Positions 38,712 to 46,608 of a DNA stretch of 64,000 nt are shown piece by piece. Both the position numbers and the translations under genes were made by a program. The notes under the pieces were generated by a model that was not told the origin of the DNA, ran no database searches, and was given only the letters and a program-made list of their open reading frames with translations. Numbering within the stretch: position 1 is the stretch's first letter; each line of letters starts with the position of its first letter. Origin of the DNA: Mycolicibacterium aurum (GTDB lineage Bacteria > Actinomycetota > Actinomycetes > Mycobacteriales > Mycobacteriaceae); NCBI RefSeq assembly GCF_900637195.1, contig NZ_LR134356.1:1736001-1800000 (forward strand), written 5' to 3'.

Positions 38712-39050
38712 TCATCGCTCGTCGGCGTACCCCGGGTGGTCGAGCGACAGCCGGTGCCGCACCAACACCTGCAGGCACGCCGTCACCTCGTCGGCGCGTC
38801 CGTCGAGCTGGCCCTCGCGGATGGCGAGCGCCAATTCGGTCTCGTCGGCGCAGCCGAGCCCTCCGAGGGCGTCGCGAACCGAGTCGCCGTCGCTGTCCAG
38901 CAGCTCACGTTCCACGATGCGCAACACGTTGGCTGCCACTCTGGCGTGGAATCCCACCGGGCCTCCGACGGCGCGGACATCGTCATCGAGGAAGGCGGCG
39001 ACGGCCGCGATGAGTTCCGCCGCGGTGGGCCGTCGAGTTGCCGACGTCAT
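38712..39050 (-). CDS. DUF6285-like small protein paired with an APH kinase
   Basis: The 112-residue acidic, mostly helical protein has no known catalytic motif (AAELIAAVAAFLDDDVRAVGG, followed by NVLRIVERELL). Such proteins are encoded beside APH-fold kinases and acyl-CoA dehydrogenases, and I read it as DUF6285-like. In the Pseudomonas putida levulinate pathway a small protein (LvaB) is needed with the kinase LvaA; that this protein corresponds to LvaB is inference from position, size and my memory of the family. ATG at 39048-39050 overlaps the kinase stop in ATGA. It is the last gene of the operon. Confidence 0.75.
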   Translation of the reverse strand: MTSATRRPTAAELIAAVAAFLDDDVRAVGGPVGFHARVAANVLRIVERELLDSDGDSVRDALGGLGCADETELALAIREGQLDGRADEVTACLQVLVRHRLSLDHPGYADER

Positions 39051-40015
39051 CGGGGTCCCCTCCCTGTCAGCAGATCCAGCAGGTCCCATTCCGTCTCGCT
39101 GACCCGCCGGCCGATGGCAGCCAGCTCGACCGAGGGCGTCTCACCTGACAGGTGCCGTTCGGCCTGATGCCTGCAGATCACACCCCACCGCAGCGTGGCG
39201 ACGGTCAGCCACCAGCGAAATGCGCTGCGGTCGAGTTCGGTTCCCGAGGCATTCTCATAGGCCCGGAGGAAAGTGTCCACGCTGCCGAGTCCTCCCGCTC
39301 CCTGCGACTCGGGCGCGCCGAAGCGCCAGGCCCGGATGCAGAACCAGGCCAGGTCCTCGTAGATCTCGCCGATGTGGGTGAGCTCCCAGTCCAGTACCGC
39401 GGCCAGCCCGGAGTCGTCGACGATGAGATTGCCCATCCGGAAGTCGCCGTGCACCAGCCGCATCGGAGACGGGGCGGGACGCTCGTCGGCGAGACGGCGG
39501 AACGTCCATTCGAACGTCGCTGTGGTGTCGCCGATCTCGTCGAGGCGGGTGCGCCAGCCGGCGAGCTCGTCGGGGGTGGCCAGGCCGATGCCGTCGGGAT
39601 CCGCGCGGTGGATCGCCGCCAACGCCGTGGCGCACTGCTGCAGCAATCGTGCTCGCCCCGCATCGTCCAGGCTCCGAAAGATGCGCCGAACGATCGTCTC
39701 ACCAGGGATGGCATCGCAGATCAGGAACGGATCACCCACGGCCGCAGGCGAATTGTCCGCGGCCAGGATGTGGGGGACCGGGGCGCCCGCTGCCGCGGCG
39801 CGCTGCTGGGCGTGGGCCTCCAACTCCATGCTGGCGTGGATGTCGTCGCGGGCGCCGGTACGCAGAATCAGCGCTCGCCGGTCGACGCCCAGCGCGTCGA
39901 ACGCCCACGTCGTTCTGCTCGCACCCCCGGTCAGCCGTTGCAGGTTCTCCACCGTGACGTCGCCGAGGACCGGCTGGAGCGCACTTTCGAGCGCCCGCGC
40001 CAGGTCTGCACTCAC
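39047..40015 (-). CDS. APH-fold kinase, candidate 4-hydroxyacyl-CoA kinase (LvaA/ACAD10-11 type)
   Basis: The 322-residue protein has the aminoglycoside-phosphotransferase fold. The catalytic loop HGDFRMGN lies at residues 189-196 (Asp191), DWE at 209-211, and LTGGASRTTWAF near 29-39 is the nucleotide loop. In ACAD10/ACAD11 an APH domain phosphorylates 4-hydroxyacyl-CoA so that the fused dehydrogenase-like domain can eliminate phosphate; LvaA does the same in Pseudomonas. Here the kinase gene overlaps an acyl-CoA dehydrogenase gene (GTGA) and a DUF6285-like gene (ATGA), so the same role is likely. Antibiotic modification is much less likely. Confidence 0.85.
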   Translation of the reverse strand: MSADLARALESALQPVLGDVTVENLQRLTGGASRTTWAFDALGVDRRALILRTGARDDIHASMELEAHAQQRAAAAGAPVPHILAADNSPAAVGDPFLICDAIPGETIVRRIFRSLDDAGRARLLQQCATALAAIHRADPDGIGLATPDELAGWRTRLDEIGDTTATFEWTFRRLADERPAPSPMRLVHGDFRMGNLIVDDSGLAAVLDWELTHIGEIYEDLAWFCIRAWRFGAPESQGAGGLGSVDTFLRAYENASGTELDRSAFRWWLTVATLRWGVICRHQAERHLSGETPSVELAAIGRRVSETEWDLLDLLTGRGPR

Positions 40016-41253
40016 CTGTGGGTCCCGAACCCGAACAGCCGCTGCGCCACCCGACGGATCTGGATCTCCTCTGCCCCCTCGGTGATCCGGTAGCGCCGGT
40101 GATGCCGATAGATGTGCTCGAACGGCTCGTGCCTGCTGTAGCCCACCCCGCCGAACACCTGCATCGCCCGGTCCGCGGCTTCACACACCAGGCGGTTGGC
40201 CCGGTAGTTGGCCATCGAGACCTTGTCCGAAACCTCCATGTGGTGGTTGCGATCGAGTTCGGTGGCGGCAAAGCGAACCAGGAGGCGCACCATCTGCGCC
40301 TCGGTCTGCAACTCCACCAGCGGCCACTGAACCGCCTGATTCACCGCCAGGGGTTTGCCGAAGACCTTGCGCTCGCCGGCGTACGTGACGGCACGGTCGA
40401 TGCAGTACTGGGCTGCGCCGAGGCTACTGGCCGCCTGGCGAATCCTGTTCTCGTGCAGAAAAGTCTGGCCGACCTCGAGGCCGCGGTCGACCTCCCCGAG
40501 AATCGCGTCGTCGGCGACGCGGACATTCTCCAGGAGCACCTCGCCGTGATCGGTGGGCATGTTGAACGTCCACCAGTAGTACGGCACCGAGAACCCGGGT
40601 GCGTCGGTGGGCACCAGGAACGCACTGATGCCGCGCGCCTGACCCTGCTCGCCGGACGTCCGTGCGAACACCAGGTCGTGGGTGGCGCGGTGCACCCCGG
40701 TGTTGAACCGCTTCGCGCCGTTGATCACCCATTCGCCGCCGTCGCGGACCGCGGTGGTCTCCAGCCAGGTGGCGTCGGAGCCGTGGTTGGGTTCGGTCAG
40801 GCCGAACGCCATCGACCGCTCGCCCGTGATCAGCGCGTCGGTCCACTCCTTCTTCTGCTCCTCGGTACCGAAGCGATCCATCATGATCACCTGAGGGAAG
40901 TTGCCGACGATCGAGGATTCGTCCTGAAGATCGTTGTGCAGACCGAGGCCCTTGTGCGCCAGATGCTCCCGGATCACCGCCATGTCGATGTTGCTGCCGT
41001 CCCTGCCGCCGAACTGCGACGGCAGACCGTAACGCAGCCAGCCGGCCTTGTCGGCGCGCCGGCGCATCTCACCGAGCAGGTCCTCCCATTCCCGCCGCGG
41101 GACGCCACCGTTGTCCCAGTCGGTGCGGGCGTACTCGCGACGCTGATCGAAGTACTGCATGTGTTCGCGTTCCAGCGGCTTGATCTCGGCCTCGATGAAC
41201 GCGTCCATCTCGGCGAGCAGACCGGGAAGATGGTCGGGAAGGGTGAAATCCAT
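40012..41253 (-). CDS. Acyl-CoA dehydrogenase family protein (LvaC/ACAD11-like candidate)
   Basis: The 413-residue flavoprotein has the full acyl-CoA dehydrogenase fold: FGLTEPNHGSDAT (flavin and substrate binding), the C-terminal helices RKVFGKPLAVNQAV and QVFGGVGYSRHEP, and a catalytic-site segment RITEGAEEIQIRRVAQRLFG. The start is ATG at 41251-41253 behind AAGGAG. It overlaps the kinase gene, so it may act on phosphorylated 4-hydroxyacyl-CoA rather than simply oxidise acyl-CoA. An ordinary fatty-acid dehydrogenase is the alternative. The tetR gene precedes it by 25 bp in the same operon. Confidence 0.88.
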   Translation of the reverse strand: MDFTLPDHLPGLLAEMDAFIEAEIKPLEREHMQYFDQRREYARTDWDNGGVPRREWEDLLGEMRRRADKAGWLRYGLPSQFGGRDGSNIDMAVIREHLAHKGLGLHNDLQDESSIVGNFPQVIMMDRFGTEEQKKEWTDALITGERSMAFGLTEPNHGSDATWLETTAVRDGGEWVINGAKRFNTGVHRATHDLVFARTSGEQGQARGISAFLVPTDAPGFSVPYYWWTFNMPTDHGEVLLENVRVADDAILGEVDRGLEVGQTFLHENRIRQAASSLGAAQYCIDRAVTYAGERKVFGKPLAVNQAVQWPLVELQTEAQMVRLLVRFAATELDRNHHMEVSDKVSMANYRANRLVCEAADRAMQVFGGVGYSRHEPFEHIYRHHRRYRITEGAEEIQIRRVAQRLFGFGTHR

Positions 41254-41278
41254 TGTTCTCCTTTGAACGTCTGGCTGG

Positions 41279-41899
41279 TCAGTATCCGTACAGCGTCTTC
41301 TTCCAGATCCGCGACAGGGTGGCGATGGCGTCCTGGTCGCTCATCTCGATCCCGAGGCCGGAAGCCCCGACGATTACGGTGGTGAAGTTCTCGAACAGCA
41401 GCGCGATGGCCGCCGCGGTGTGTTCGGGATTGAGGTCCGAAGCAAAGCCCTGTTGCTGTGCGCGGCGTACCGAGGCGGCGACGATGTCCATGCCGAATCT
41501 GCGGAACTCGTTCTGCACCACAGCGAAACGCGGCTGGGTGGCCGCGAGCTGAGCCACGGCGATCATGATTCCGATGTTCTGTTTGAACATCGTCCAGTAG
41601 CCGGTGACGACGGTGGTGAAGAACGCGTCGTCGTCCGGTGACTCCGGCAGCGGCAGGCTCAGGCCAGACGGTTGCACGACCTCATGCAGGAACGACTGTG
41701 CCAGGTCGGCGAGCAGGTCCTCCTTGTCGGCGAAGTACCGGTAGAACGCCGCAGGCGACTTGCCGGCCGCGGAGGTGATGTCGCCGAGCGTGGTGCCGTG
41801 GAAACCGCGTTCGGCGAACAGTTTCCGCGCCGCTTGTGCCAGCGCATCGCGGGTCTGGCGCCCCTTGGCGCTCAGCATCTCTGATGGTCCCGGCGGCAC
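41279..41899 (-). CDS. TetR-family regulator inside the catabolic operon
   Basis: The protein has up to 206 residues with the helix-turn-helix at residues 18-60 (TTLGDITSAAGKSPAAFYRYFADKEDLL). Start GTG at 41899 or ATG at 41878; neither has a strong ribosome-binding site. It lies five bases after the HMG-CoA-lyase-like gene and 25 bp before the acyl-CoA dehydrogenase gene, all one direction, so it is embedded in the operon it probably controls. The palindrome at 46428-46449 upstream of the first gene is a candidate target. Confidence 0.85.
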   Translation of the reverse strand: MPPGPSEMLSAKGRQTRDALAQAARKLFAERGFHGTTLGDITSAAGKSPAAFYRYFADKEDLLADLAQSFLHEVVQPSGLSLPLPESPDDDAFFTTVVTGYWTMFKQNIGIMIAVAQLAATQPRFAVVQNEFRRFGMDIVAASVRRAQQQGFASDLNPEHTAAAIALLFENFTTVIVGASGLGIEMSDQDAIATLSRIWKKTLYGY

Positions 41900-41904
41900 G
41901 GCCG

Positions 41905-42810
41905 TTAATCCAGGATCCGGTCACCGGCGCGCAGCAGCGAGCTGGGCAGGCCGTGACCCACTGCGTCCTGGGCGGCGCGGGCCGCGGCGATCGCCGCCTC
42001 CAGATCCACATCGACGTGGATGCCGCTGTCCCGCAACAGGTAAACCAGATCCTCGGCCGCGATGTTGCCGCTGGCCCCGGGCGCGAACGGGCAGCCGCCG
42101 AGTCCGCCGACGGAGGCGTCCAGCCGGGTGACGCCTGCGCATACGGCGGCGTAGGCGCTGGCCAGTCCGGCGCCGCGGGTGTTGTGGAAGTGTGCGCCGA
42201 GCGGGATGTCGCCGATGTGCGGACGCACCAGGGCGATCAGCTCTGCGACCCGGCGCGGCGTGGTGGTGCCGATGGTGTCGGCGATCGCCAGGCGGTCGAC
42301 TGCGGCGTCGGTGGCGGCCGTGACGATGTCGATGACCCGCTGCGGGGGTGTCGGCCCGTCGAACGGGCAGTCCCATGCGGTGGCGACGATGACCTCGACA
42401 GAGACGCCGCTGTCGTGCGCGATCCCGACGATCTCGGGAATCTGTGCTGTCGCCTCCGCGGAGGAGCGGCCCACATTGGCCCGGCTGTGACCGTCTGCGG
42501 CGGACACCACGAACTCGATCGACCGCAGTCCCGCGGCGATCGCCCTCTTGGCGCCGTTGGGACTGGCCACCAGCGCCGAGAACTCGATGTCCGGGAAGTT
42601 GTGCAGTTCCGCGGCCAGCTCAGCCGCGTCGGCGAGGGCGGGAACCTTCGACGGCGACACGAAAGCCGTCGCCTCCATCTCCCGCACCCCGGTCGCGGCG
42701 ATCGCGGCGAGCAGCTCGAGCTTAGCCGCCAACGGAATCGGCTCCTCGATCTGCAATCCATCGCGCAGGGACACGTCCCGGATGTCGACATGTGTGGGTA
42801 GATCACTCAT
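41905..42810 (-). CDS. HMG-CoA lyase-like aldolase
   Basis: This 301-residue TIM-barrel enzyme belongs to the DRE-TIM/HMG-CoA lyase group. Arg16 and Asp17 in DVSLRDGLQ are the catalytic and metal residues, HFHNTRG carries metal histidines, and the cysteine loop GGLGGCPFAPGASGN is intact. It should cleave a 3-hydroxy-3-alkylglutaryl-CoA-like substrate to acetyl-CoA or propionyl-CoA and a keto acid. Its ATG overlaps the CoA-transferase stop (ATGA). This position suggests that the CoA-transferase supplies the thioester. No leucine-degradation carboxylase is near, so the substrate may not be HMG-CoA itself. Confidence 0.9.
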   Translation of the reverse strand: MSDLPTHVDIRDVSLRDGLQIEEPIPLAAKLELLAAIAATGVREMEATAFVSPSKVPALADAAELAAELHNFPDIEFSALVASPNGAKRAIAAGLRSIEFVVSAADGHSRANVGRSSAEATAQIPEIVGIAHDSGVSVEVIVATAWDCPFDGPTPPQRVIDIVTAATDAAVDRLAIADTIGTTTPRRVAELIALVRPHIGDIPLGAHFHNTRGAGLASAYAAVCAGVTRLDASVGGLGGCPFAPGASGNIAAEDLVYLLRDSGIHVDVDLEAAIAAARAAQDAVGHGLPSSLLRAGDRILD

Positions 42811-44015
42811 ATGACACCCTCCTCGCGCAGCGCCACCATCTGGGCCTCGGTCCTGCCCAGGAGCTCGAGGTAGATCTCGGCGTTGTGCTGGCCTGGCCGC
42901 GACGACCCGGCACTGCGGATGGTGCCCGGCGTATCAGAGAGCACCGGCACCACACCCGGACCCTTGACATTGCGTCCGATGCGCTCGTCCCAGTGGTCGG
43001 CGATCATGCCCCGCGCCTGCAGCTGCGGGTCCTCGACGACCTCGGCGACGGTGTTGATGGGTCCGCTGATCACCCCGGCCTCGGACAGGGTCGCGATGAT
43101 GTCGGCCGGGTGACGTTCGGCGGCCCACGCTGCGATGATCTTGTCGATCTCGTCCTGATTGCGGCCCCGCGCAACGTGATTGGCGAATCGTTCGTCGGTG
43201 GCCAGTTCGGGATGTCCCATAGCCGCGCACAGCCGGCGGAAGACGGTGTCCTGATTCGCCGCGATGACCACCCAGCTGCCATCGGCGGTCGGATAGATGT
43301 TCGACGGCGCGATACCCTCCAGGCGGGTACCGGACGGCCCTCGCACCACCCCGCCGACGTCATAGTCGGGAATGGTGGATTCCTGCACCGCCAGACAGGA
43401 TTCGGTCAGCGCGGCGTCGACCACCTGGCCTTCCCCGGTGACGGAGCGGCGATACAGCGCCGCCAGCGCGCCCTGGGCGGCGAACATGCCGGCGAGACTG
43501 TCGCCGAGCGACAGCGCCAGCCGTGGGGGAGGGCCGCCGGGAAAGCCGTTCATGTGCCGCAAACCGCTCGCGGCTTCCGCGACCGAGGCGTAGCCGGCTT
43601 TGTGGGCCTCGGGCCCGGTCTGGCCATATCCCGAGACCCGCACCAGGATGATGCCGCGATTGCGTGCACGCAGGACGTCGTACCCCAGCCCCCATTTCTC
43701 CAGGGTGCCGGGACGGAAGTTCTCGACGACGACGTCCGACTTCTCGACCAGATCGAGGAAGAGGGCGCGACCCTCCGGGACGCGGAGGTTGAGCGTCACC
43801 GCTTTCTTGTTTCGCGCGTGCACCGTCCAGAAGAAATGGTGGCCATCGAGCTCGGCCTGCCCCCACGTCCGCAGCGGGTCCGGCGCGCCGGGCGGCTCGA
43901 TCTTGACGACCTCGGCACCCATGTCGCCGAGCAGTCGACCCGCGAACGGCCCGGAGATCAGCGTGCCGACCTCGATGACCCGGATGCCGTCCAGTGGGCC
44001 GGTCGGAGAGGTCAT
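42807..44015 (-). CDS. CaiB/BaiF-type class III CoA-transferase
   Basis: The 402-residue protein has the class III interlocked CoA-transferase pattern: GIRVIEVGTLISGPFAGRLLGDMGAEVVKIEPP at the N-terminus (written here only in outline), then FRPGTLEKWGLGYD and GQTGPEAHKAGYASVAEA. It moves CoA from a donor acyl-CoA to a free acid. The ATG overlaps the upstream hydrolase stop in ATGA, and the gene's own stop overlaps the lyase start. I infer that it activates the carboxylic acid produced by the upstream hydrolase. Confidence 0.9.
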   Translation of the reverse strand: MTSPTGPLDGIRVIEVGTLISGPFAGRLLGDMGAEVVKIEPPGAPDPLRTWGQAELDGHHFFWTVHARNKKAVTLNLRVPEGRALFLDLVEKSDVVVENFRPGTLEKWGLGYDVLRARNRGIILVRVSGYGQTGPEAHKAGYASVAEAASGLRHMNGFPGGPPPRLALSLGDSLAGMFAAQGALAALYRRSVTGEGQVVDAALTESCLAVQESTIPDYDVGGVVRGPSGTRLEGIAPSNIYPTADGSWVVIAANQDTVFRRLCAAMGHPELATDERFANHVARGRNQDEIDKIIAAWAAERHPADIIATLSEAGVISGPINTVAEVVEDPQLQARGMIADHWDERIGRNVKGPGVVPVLSDTPGTIRSAGSSRPGQHNAEIYLELLGRTEAQMVALREEGVI

Positions 44016-45274
44016 CGGGCGCCTGCGAAGTCGTGGCGCTGCAGCCAGTCGGTGACGATGGCGGTGGCCTCGCGCAGCTTGTCGCGCTGGTCGACGCCGG
44101 CGTAGTAGTGGTTGGCTCCGGTGATCTCGTACATCTCTTTATCTTGATGCCCGATCGCCTCGAAGATCCTGCGGGTGTGGCTTGGTGTGCACGCGTCGTC
44201 GGCGAGGTTGCCGATGACGAGGGTGGGCACAGCGATGTCCGGTCCGGCCTTGACGGCATCACCGTTGGCGTCGTCGTAGCTCCATTGCGACAACCAGCTG
44301 CGCAGCGTGCAGAACCGCGCCAGACCCACCGGGCTCATGTTCACCACCTGAGGATCGCCCAGATAACACGTCCCGGGGGTGCGTTCATTCGGATCGACCG
44401 TCGGGTCCAGCCAGCGGGGATCGGCCATGGTGCCGTGCACGACGAACGCGAACTCGTCGTCCGGTCGGCCAGCCTCCTTCAGGTCAGCGAGCTTCGCCTT
44501 GACCCATGCGGTGATTCGCCGGTTACGCGCGATCTGTGCCTGGTGGTAGCGCTCCAGGAACTCCGGCGTGTACGGAGGCTGATTGGGGTTGTCGGGGTTG
44601 TAGAGGTCCAACTCCGGGTCACGATTGGTGGGGTCCGCCTCGTCGAGAATCGATGCGTCCATCCACTCGGTCATGGTCCCGTGCCTGCTGATGTGCGCGG
44701 CAAGCAGCATGATGCCGTCGGCGGGGATCAGTCCAAGCTTTGTCAGGTCCGGCCCGTCGCCGGACGGGCTGCCGGTGACCGTGGGGTGCTGGGCCTGCTG
44801 CTGATAGAACACCGACAGCGATCCGCCGCCGCTCCATCCGGCGAGCACCACTTTGGAGTAGCCGAGGCGGTTCTTTGCGTCCTTGATGCACTCGCCGAGA
44901 TCCTCGACGACCTTCTCCATCAGCAGCGCCGAATCCGTGCCCCGGAACCGGCTGTTGCAATAGATGACGTGGTGTCCGGCGCGGGCCAGGCCGTTGATCA
45001 TCGGCAGGTAGGCGCCGCCGCCGATGGGGTGCATGAACACCAGCACGGTGTCTGATGTCGCCGCCGGGGCGGCTCCGGTGTCTGATGTCGCCGCCGGGGC
45101 GGCTCCGGTGTCTGATGTGGTCTTCGGCTTGAGGAGATAGCTCTCCAGGACAACCAGCTCCGCGACACCGCCGTAGACGTCGCGCACCGCCGAGTTGTTC
45201 TGATAGGCAACCAGATACGGGATGCGCTCGTACTCGTGCTTGACGGGTGCGGGGCGGTCGGCCGTGGTGGTCAT
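44012..45274 (-). CDS. Alpha/beta hydrolase with internal tandem repeat
   Basis: This 420-residue alpha/beta hydrolase has the nucleophile elbow AGWSGGGS, an oxyanion segment FMHPIGGGAYLP, an acid in GNLADDACTP and the histidine in TGANHYYAG. It is longer than simple esterases. Residues about 52-75 repeat the unit TSDTGAAPAA twice and start a third, from a 30-bp tandem duplication. Such enzymes may open lactones or hydrolyse esters. AGAAGAG lies before the ATG. The gene lies 32 bp after the dioxygenase-like gene and is coupled to the CoA-transferase gene. Confidence 0.85.
   Translation of the reverse strand: MTTTADRPAPVKHEYERIPYLVAYQNNSAVRDVYGGVAELVVLESYLLKPKTTSDTGAAPAATSDTGAAPAATSDTVLVFMHPIGGGAYLPMINGLARAGHHVIYCNSRFRGTDSALLMEKVVEDLGECIKDAKNRLGYSKVVLAGWSGGGSLSVFYQQQAQHPTVTGSPSGDGPDLTKLGLIPADGIMLLAAHISRHGTMTEWMDASILDEADPTNRDPELDLYNPDNPNQPPYTPEFLERYHQAQIARNRRITAWVKAKLADLKEAGRPDDEFAFVVHGTMADPRWLDPTVDPNERTPGTCYLGDPQVVNMSPVGLARFCTLRSWLSQWSYDDANGDAVKAGPDIAVPTLVIGNLADDACTPSHTRRIFEAIGHQDKEMYEITGANHYYAGVDQRDKLREATAIVTDWLQRHDFAGAR
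45046..45118. repeat. 30-bp in-frame tandem repeat in the hydrolase gene
   Basis: The unit TCTGATGTCGCCGCCGGGGC plus ten more bases occurs at 45051 and 45081 without change and begins again at 45111, giving about 2.4 copies. It adds whole ten-residue blocks and no frameshift. The identity suggests recent slippage expansion; copy number may vary between strains. Confidence 0.9.
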
Positions 45275-45306
45275 TCAGACTCTTCTCTTCTTCGCGCAAG
45301 TGCTCA

Positions 45307-46410
45307 TCAGTGCTGTCCCAGGTCGTTGGCGAGAATCTCGGGGGACGGAACGAGGCGGCGCCGGGTGTCGATGGCGATCACCGACCAGTCCACCCGGTTG
45401 TAGTCGTCGAACTTGCGGCGGGCCCGTTCACGCGCTTTCTCCGGCGCCCCGTGGTGCACTCCCTGTGGGGCGTGGGACACCAGTCCGGGGGGCATCGGTA
45501 TCCCGTACAGAGAACCGTCGTGGAAGAACGCGATCTCGTCGAAGTCGACGTTTCGGTGATACCAGGGCGTCCGTTCGGTGCCGGGGACCGACTCAGCCGG
45601 CTTGGGTAGGAAGTTCATCACGTAGACGCCGGTGGCCTGCATGAACAGGTGGACCGTGGGCGGCAGGTGAACGCTCTCGGAGGTGATGACCGTGTAGTCG
45701 TCGATGTTGAACGTGAACGGAAAGTTGTCGCCTCGCCAGCCTTCGACGTCCAGCGGATTGTGTTGGTAGAAAAGCGAGGTGGTCCCGGCGCCGTCTATCT
45801 CGGAGTGGATCAACCGGACCTCGTACTCGTCCCTGCCGTCATCGTCGATGGGTTGGGGTTCGGGGATGGTCGCCTGGGCGGGGTCGAACGGGAAGTGACG
45901 GCCGAGCGAGCCGGGCGGCGGCACGCGGAACTCGTCGGTGGCCTGGATCATGAGCAGCGTGGTCTCCTCAGCAGGAACCTGCCGCCATGTACATGCCTTG
46001 GGGAGATAGATCCAGTCGCCCTGGCGATAGTTGAGCGGGCCGAATTCGGTTTCCAGGGAACCGGATCCGCGATGGACGAAGGACAGCAGGTCGCCGTCGA
46101 CGTATCGGGCGAAGTAGGGCATGGGCTCGGTGCGTCGTGACAGCATTACCAGGCAATCGGCGTTTGAGAACATGAGCATTGGTCCGCCGTGTGCATCGGT
46201 GGCGTCGCTGGGTTTGAGCTCACTGCTCAACACGTCGGTGGGGCGGAGCGGCCCGACGGTCCGGTACGCGGTCGGATCGTTGCGGCGGTACATGTTCGCC
46301 GTGCGCCCGACGAACCCGCCGCGGCCGAGTTCATCGTCCTTCAGTCCGTCGAGGTCGGCATGAATCCGTTTGGGAGTCTTGCCTTTTCGAAGGTGGACGA
46401 ACGATTCCAT
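45307..46410 (-). CDS. Homogentisate 1,2-dioxygenase-like cupin
   Basis: The 367-residue protein resembles homogentisate 1,2-dioxygenase, which opens the ring of homogentisate using Fe(II). The ligand region RTPWYHRNVDFDE provides the expected His and Glu, and SHAPQGVHHGAPE the second His. It is shorter than the usual 430-440 residues. The ATG at 46408-46410 follows GAGGAG with six bases spacing. No fumarylacetoacetase or maleylacetoacetate isomerase is present nearby, so the ring substrate and next steps may differ. It is the first gene of the operon, behind a promoter and palindrome at 46428-46468. Confidence 0.85.
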   Translation of the reverse strand: MESFVHLRKGKTPKRIHADLDGLKDDELGRGGFVGRTANMYRRNDPTAYRTVGPLRPTDVLSSELKPSDATDAHGGPMLMFSNADCLVMLSRRTEPMPYFARYVDGDLLSFVHRGSGSLETEFGPLNYRQGDWIYLPKACTWRQVPAEETTLLMIQATDEFRVPPPGSLGRHFPFDPAQATIPEPQPIDDDGRDEYEVRLIHSEIDGAGTTSLFYQHNPLDVEGWRGDNFPFTFNIDDYTVITSESVHLPPTVHLFMQATGVYVMNFLPKPAESVPGTERTPWYHRNVDFDEIAFFHDGSLYGIPMPPGLVSHAPQGVHHGAPEKARERARRKFDDYNRVDWSVIAIDTRRRLVPSPEILANDLGQH

Positions 46411-46427
46411 GCTCAGCTCCTCGGTCG

Positions 46428-46449
46428 AAAGTAAAACTGACATTACTTT
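46428..46449. promoter_or_regulatory. Palindromic operator before the catabolic operon
   Basis: AAAGTAA and TTACTTT form a perfect seven-base inverted repeat around an eight-base spacer. It overlaps the predicted -10 box at 46440-46445 and the expected transcription start, so a repressor bound there would block the operon. The TetR at 41279 is a candidate. Confidence 0.65.
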
Positions 46450-46468
46450 TATCTTTGAGGTGAGTCAA
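46440..46468 (-). promoter_or_regulatory. SigA-like promoter of the catabolic operon
   Basis: On the minus strand TTGACT (46463-46468) is followed by 17 bp and TAATGT (46440-46445, the TANNNT form). The start of transcription would be near 46433, giving a short leader with GAGGAG before the ATG at 46410. This is among the clearest promoter-like sequences noticed in the window. Confidence 0.6.
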
Positions 46469-46589
46469 TGGTTGCTGACAGCGAATTGTGCCGGCGAATG
46501 AGAGAGGCGCTAAACCTCTGAATTTTCTTCTGCCACTGGGGTTTCTGTGGTCACGGGGGTGGCCTGGTGTCACAGGGTGTGTCGGTGTG

Positions 46590-46605
46590 TCGAACTAGTG
46601 TTCGA
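46590..46605. promoter_or_regulatory. LexA SOS box
   Basis: TCGAACTAGTGTTCGA has the exact mycobacterial LexA form TCGAAC-N4-GTTCGA. It ends four bases before the ATG of the 13E12-type HNH gene. SOS boxes before 13E12 genes are known in mycobacteria. The gene is therefore predicted to be DNA-damage inducible. Confidence 0.85.
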
Positions 46606-46608
46606 TGT

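Noticed and set aside
45046..45118. CRISPR-like repeats
   Set aside because: The units are directly adjacent without spacers and lie in frame within a coding gene.
46411..46608. Small gene or tRNA between the dioxygenase-like and HNH genes
   Set aside because: No frame with a start, ribosome-binding site and coding character was found, and no cloverleaf pattern was seen; the gap is filled by promoter and operator sequences.
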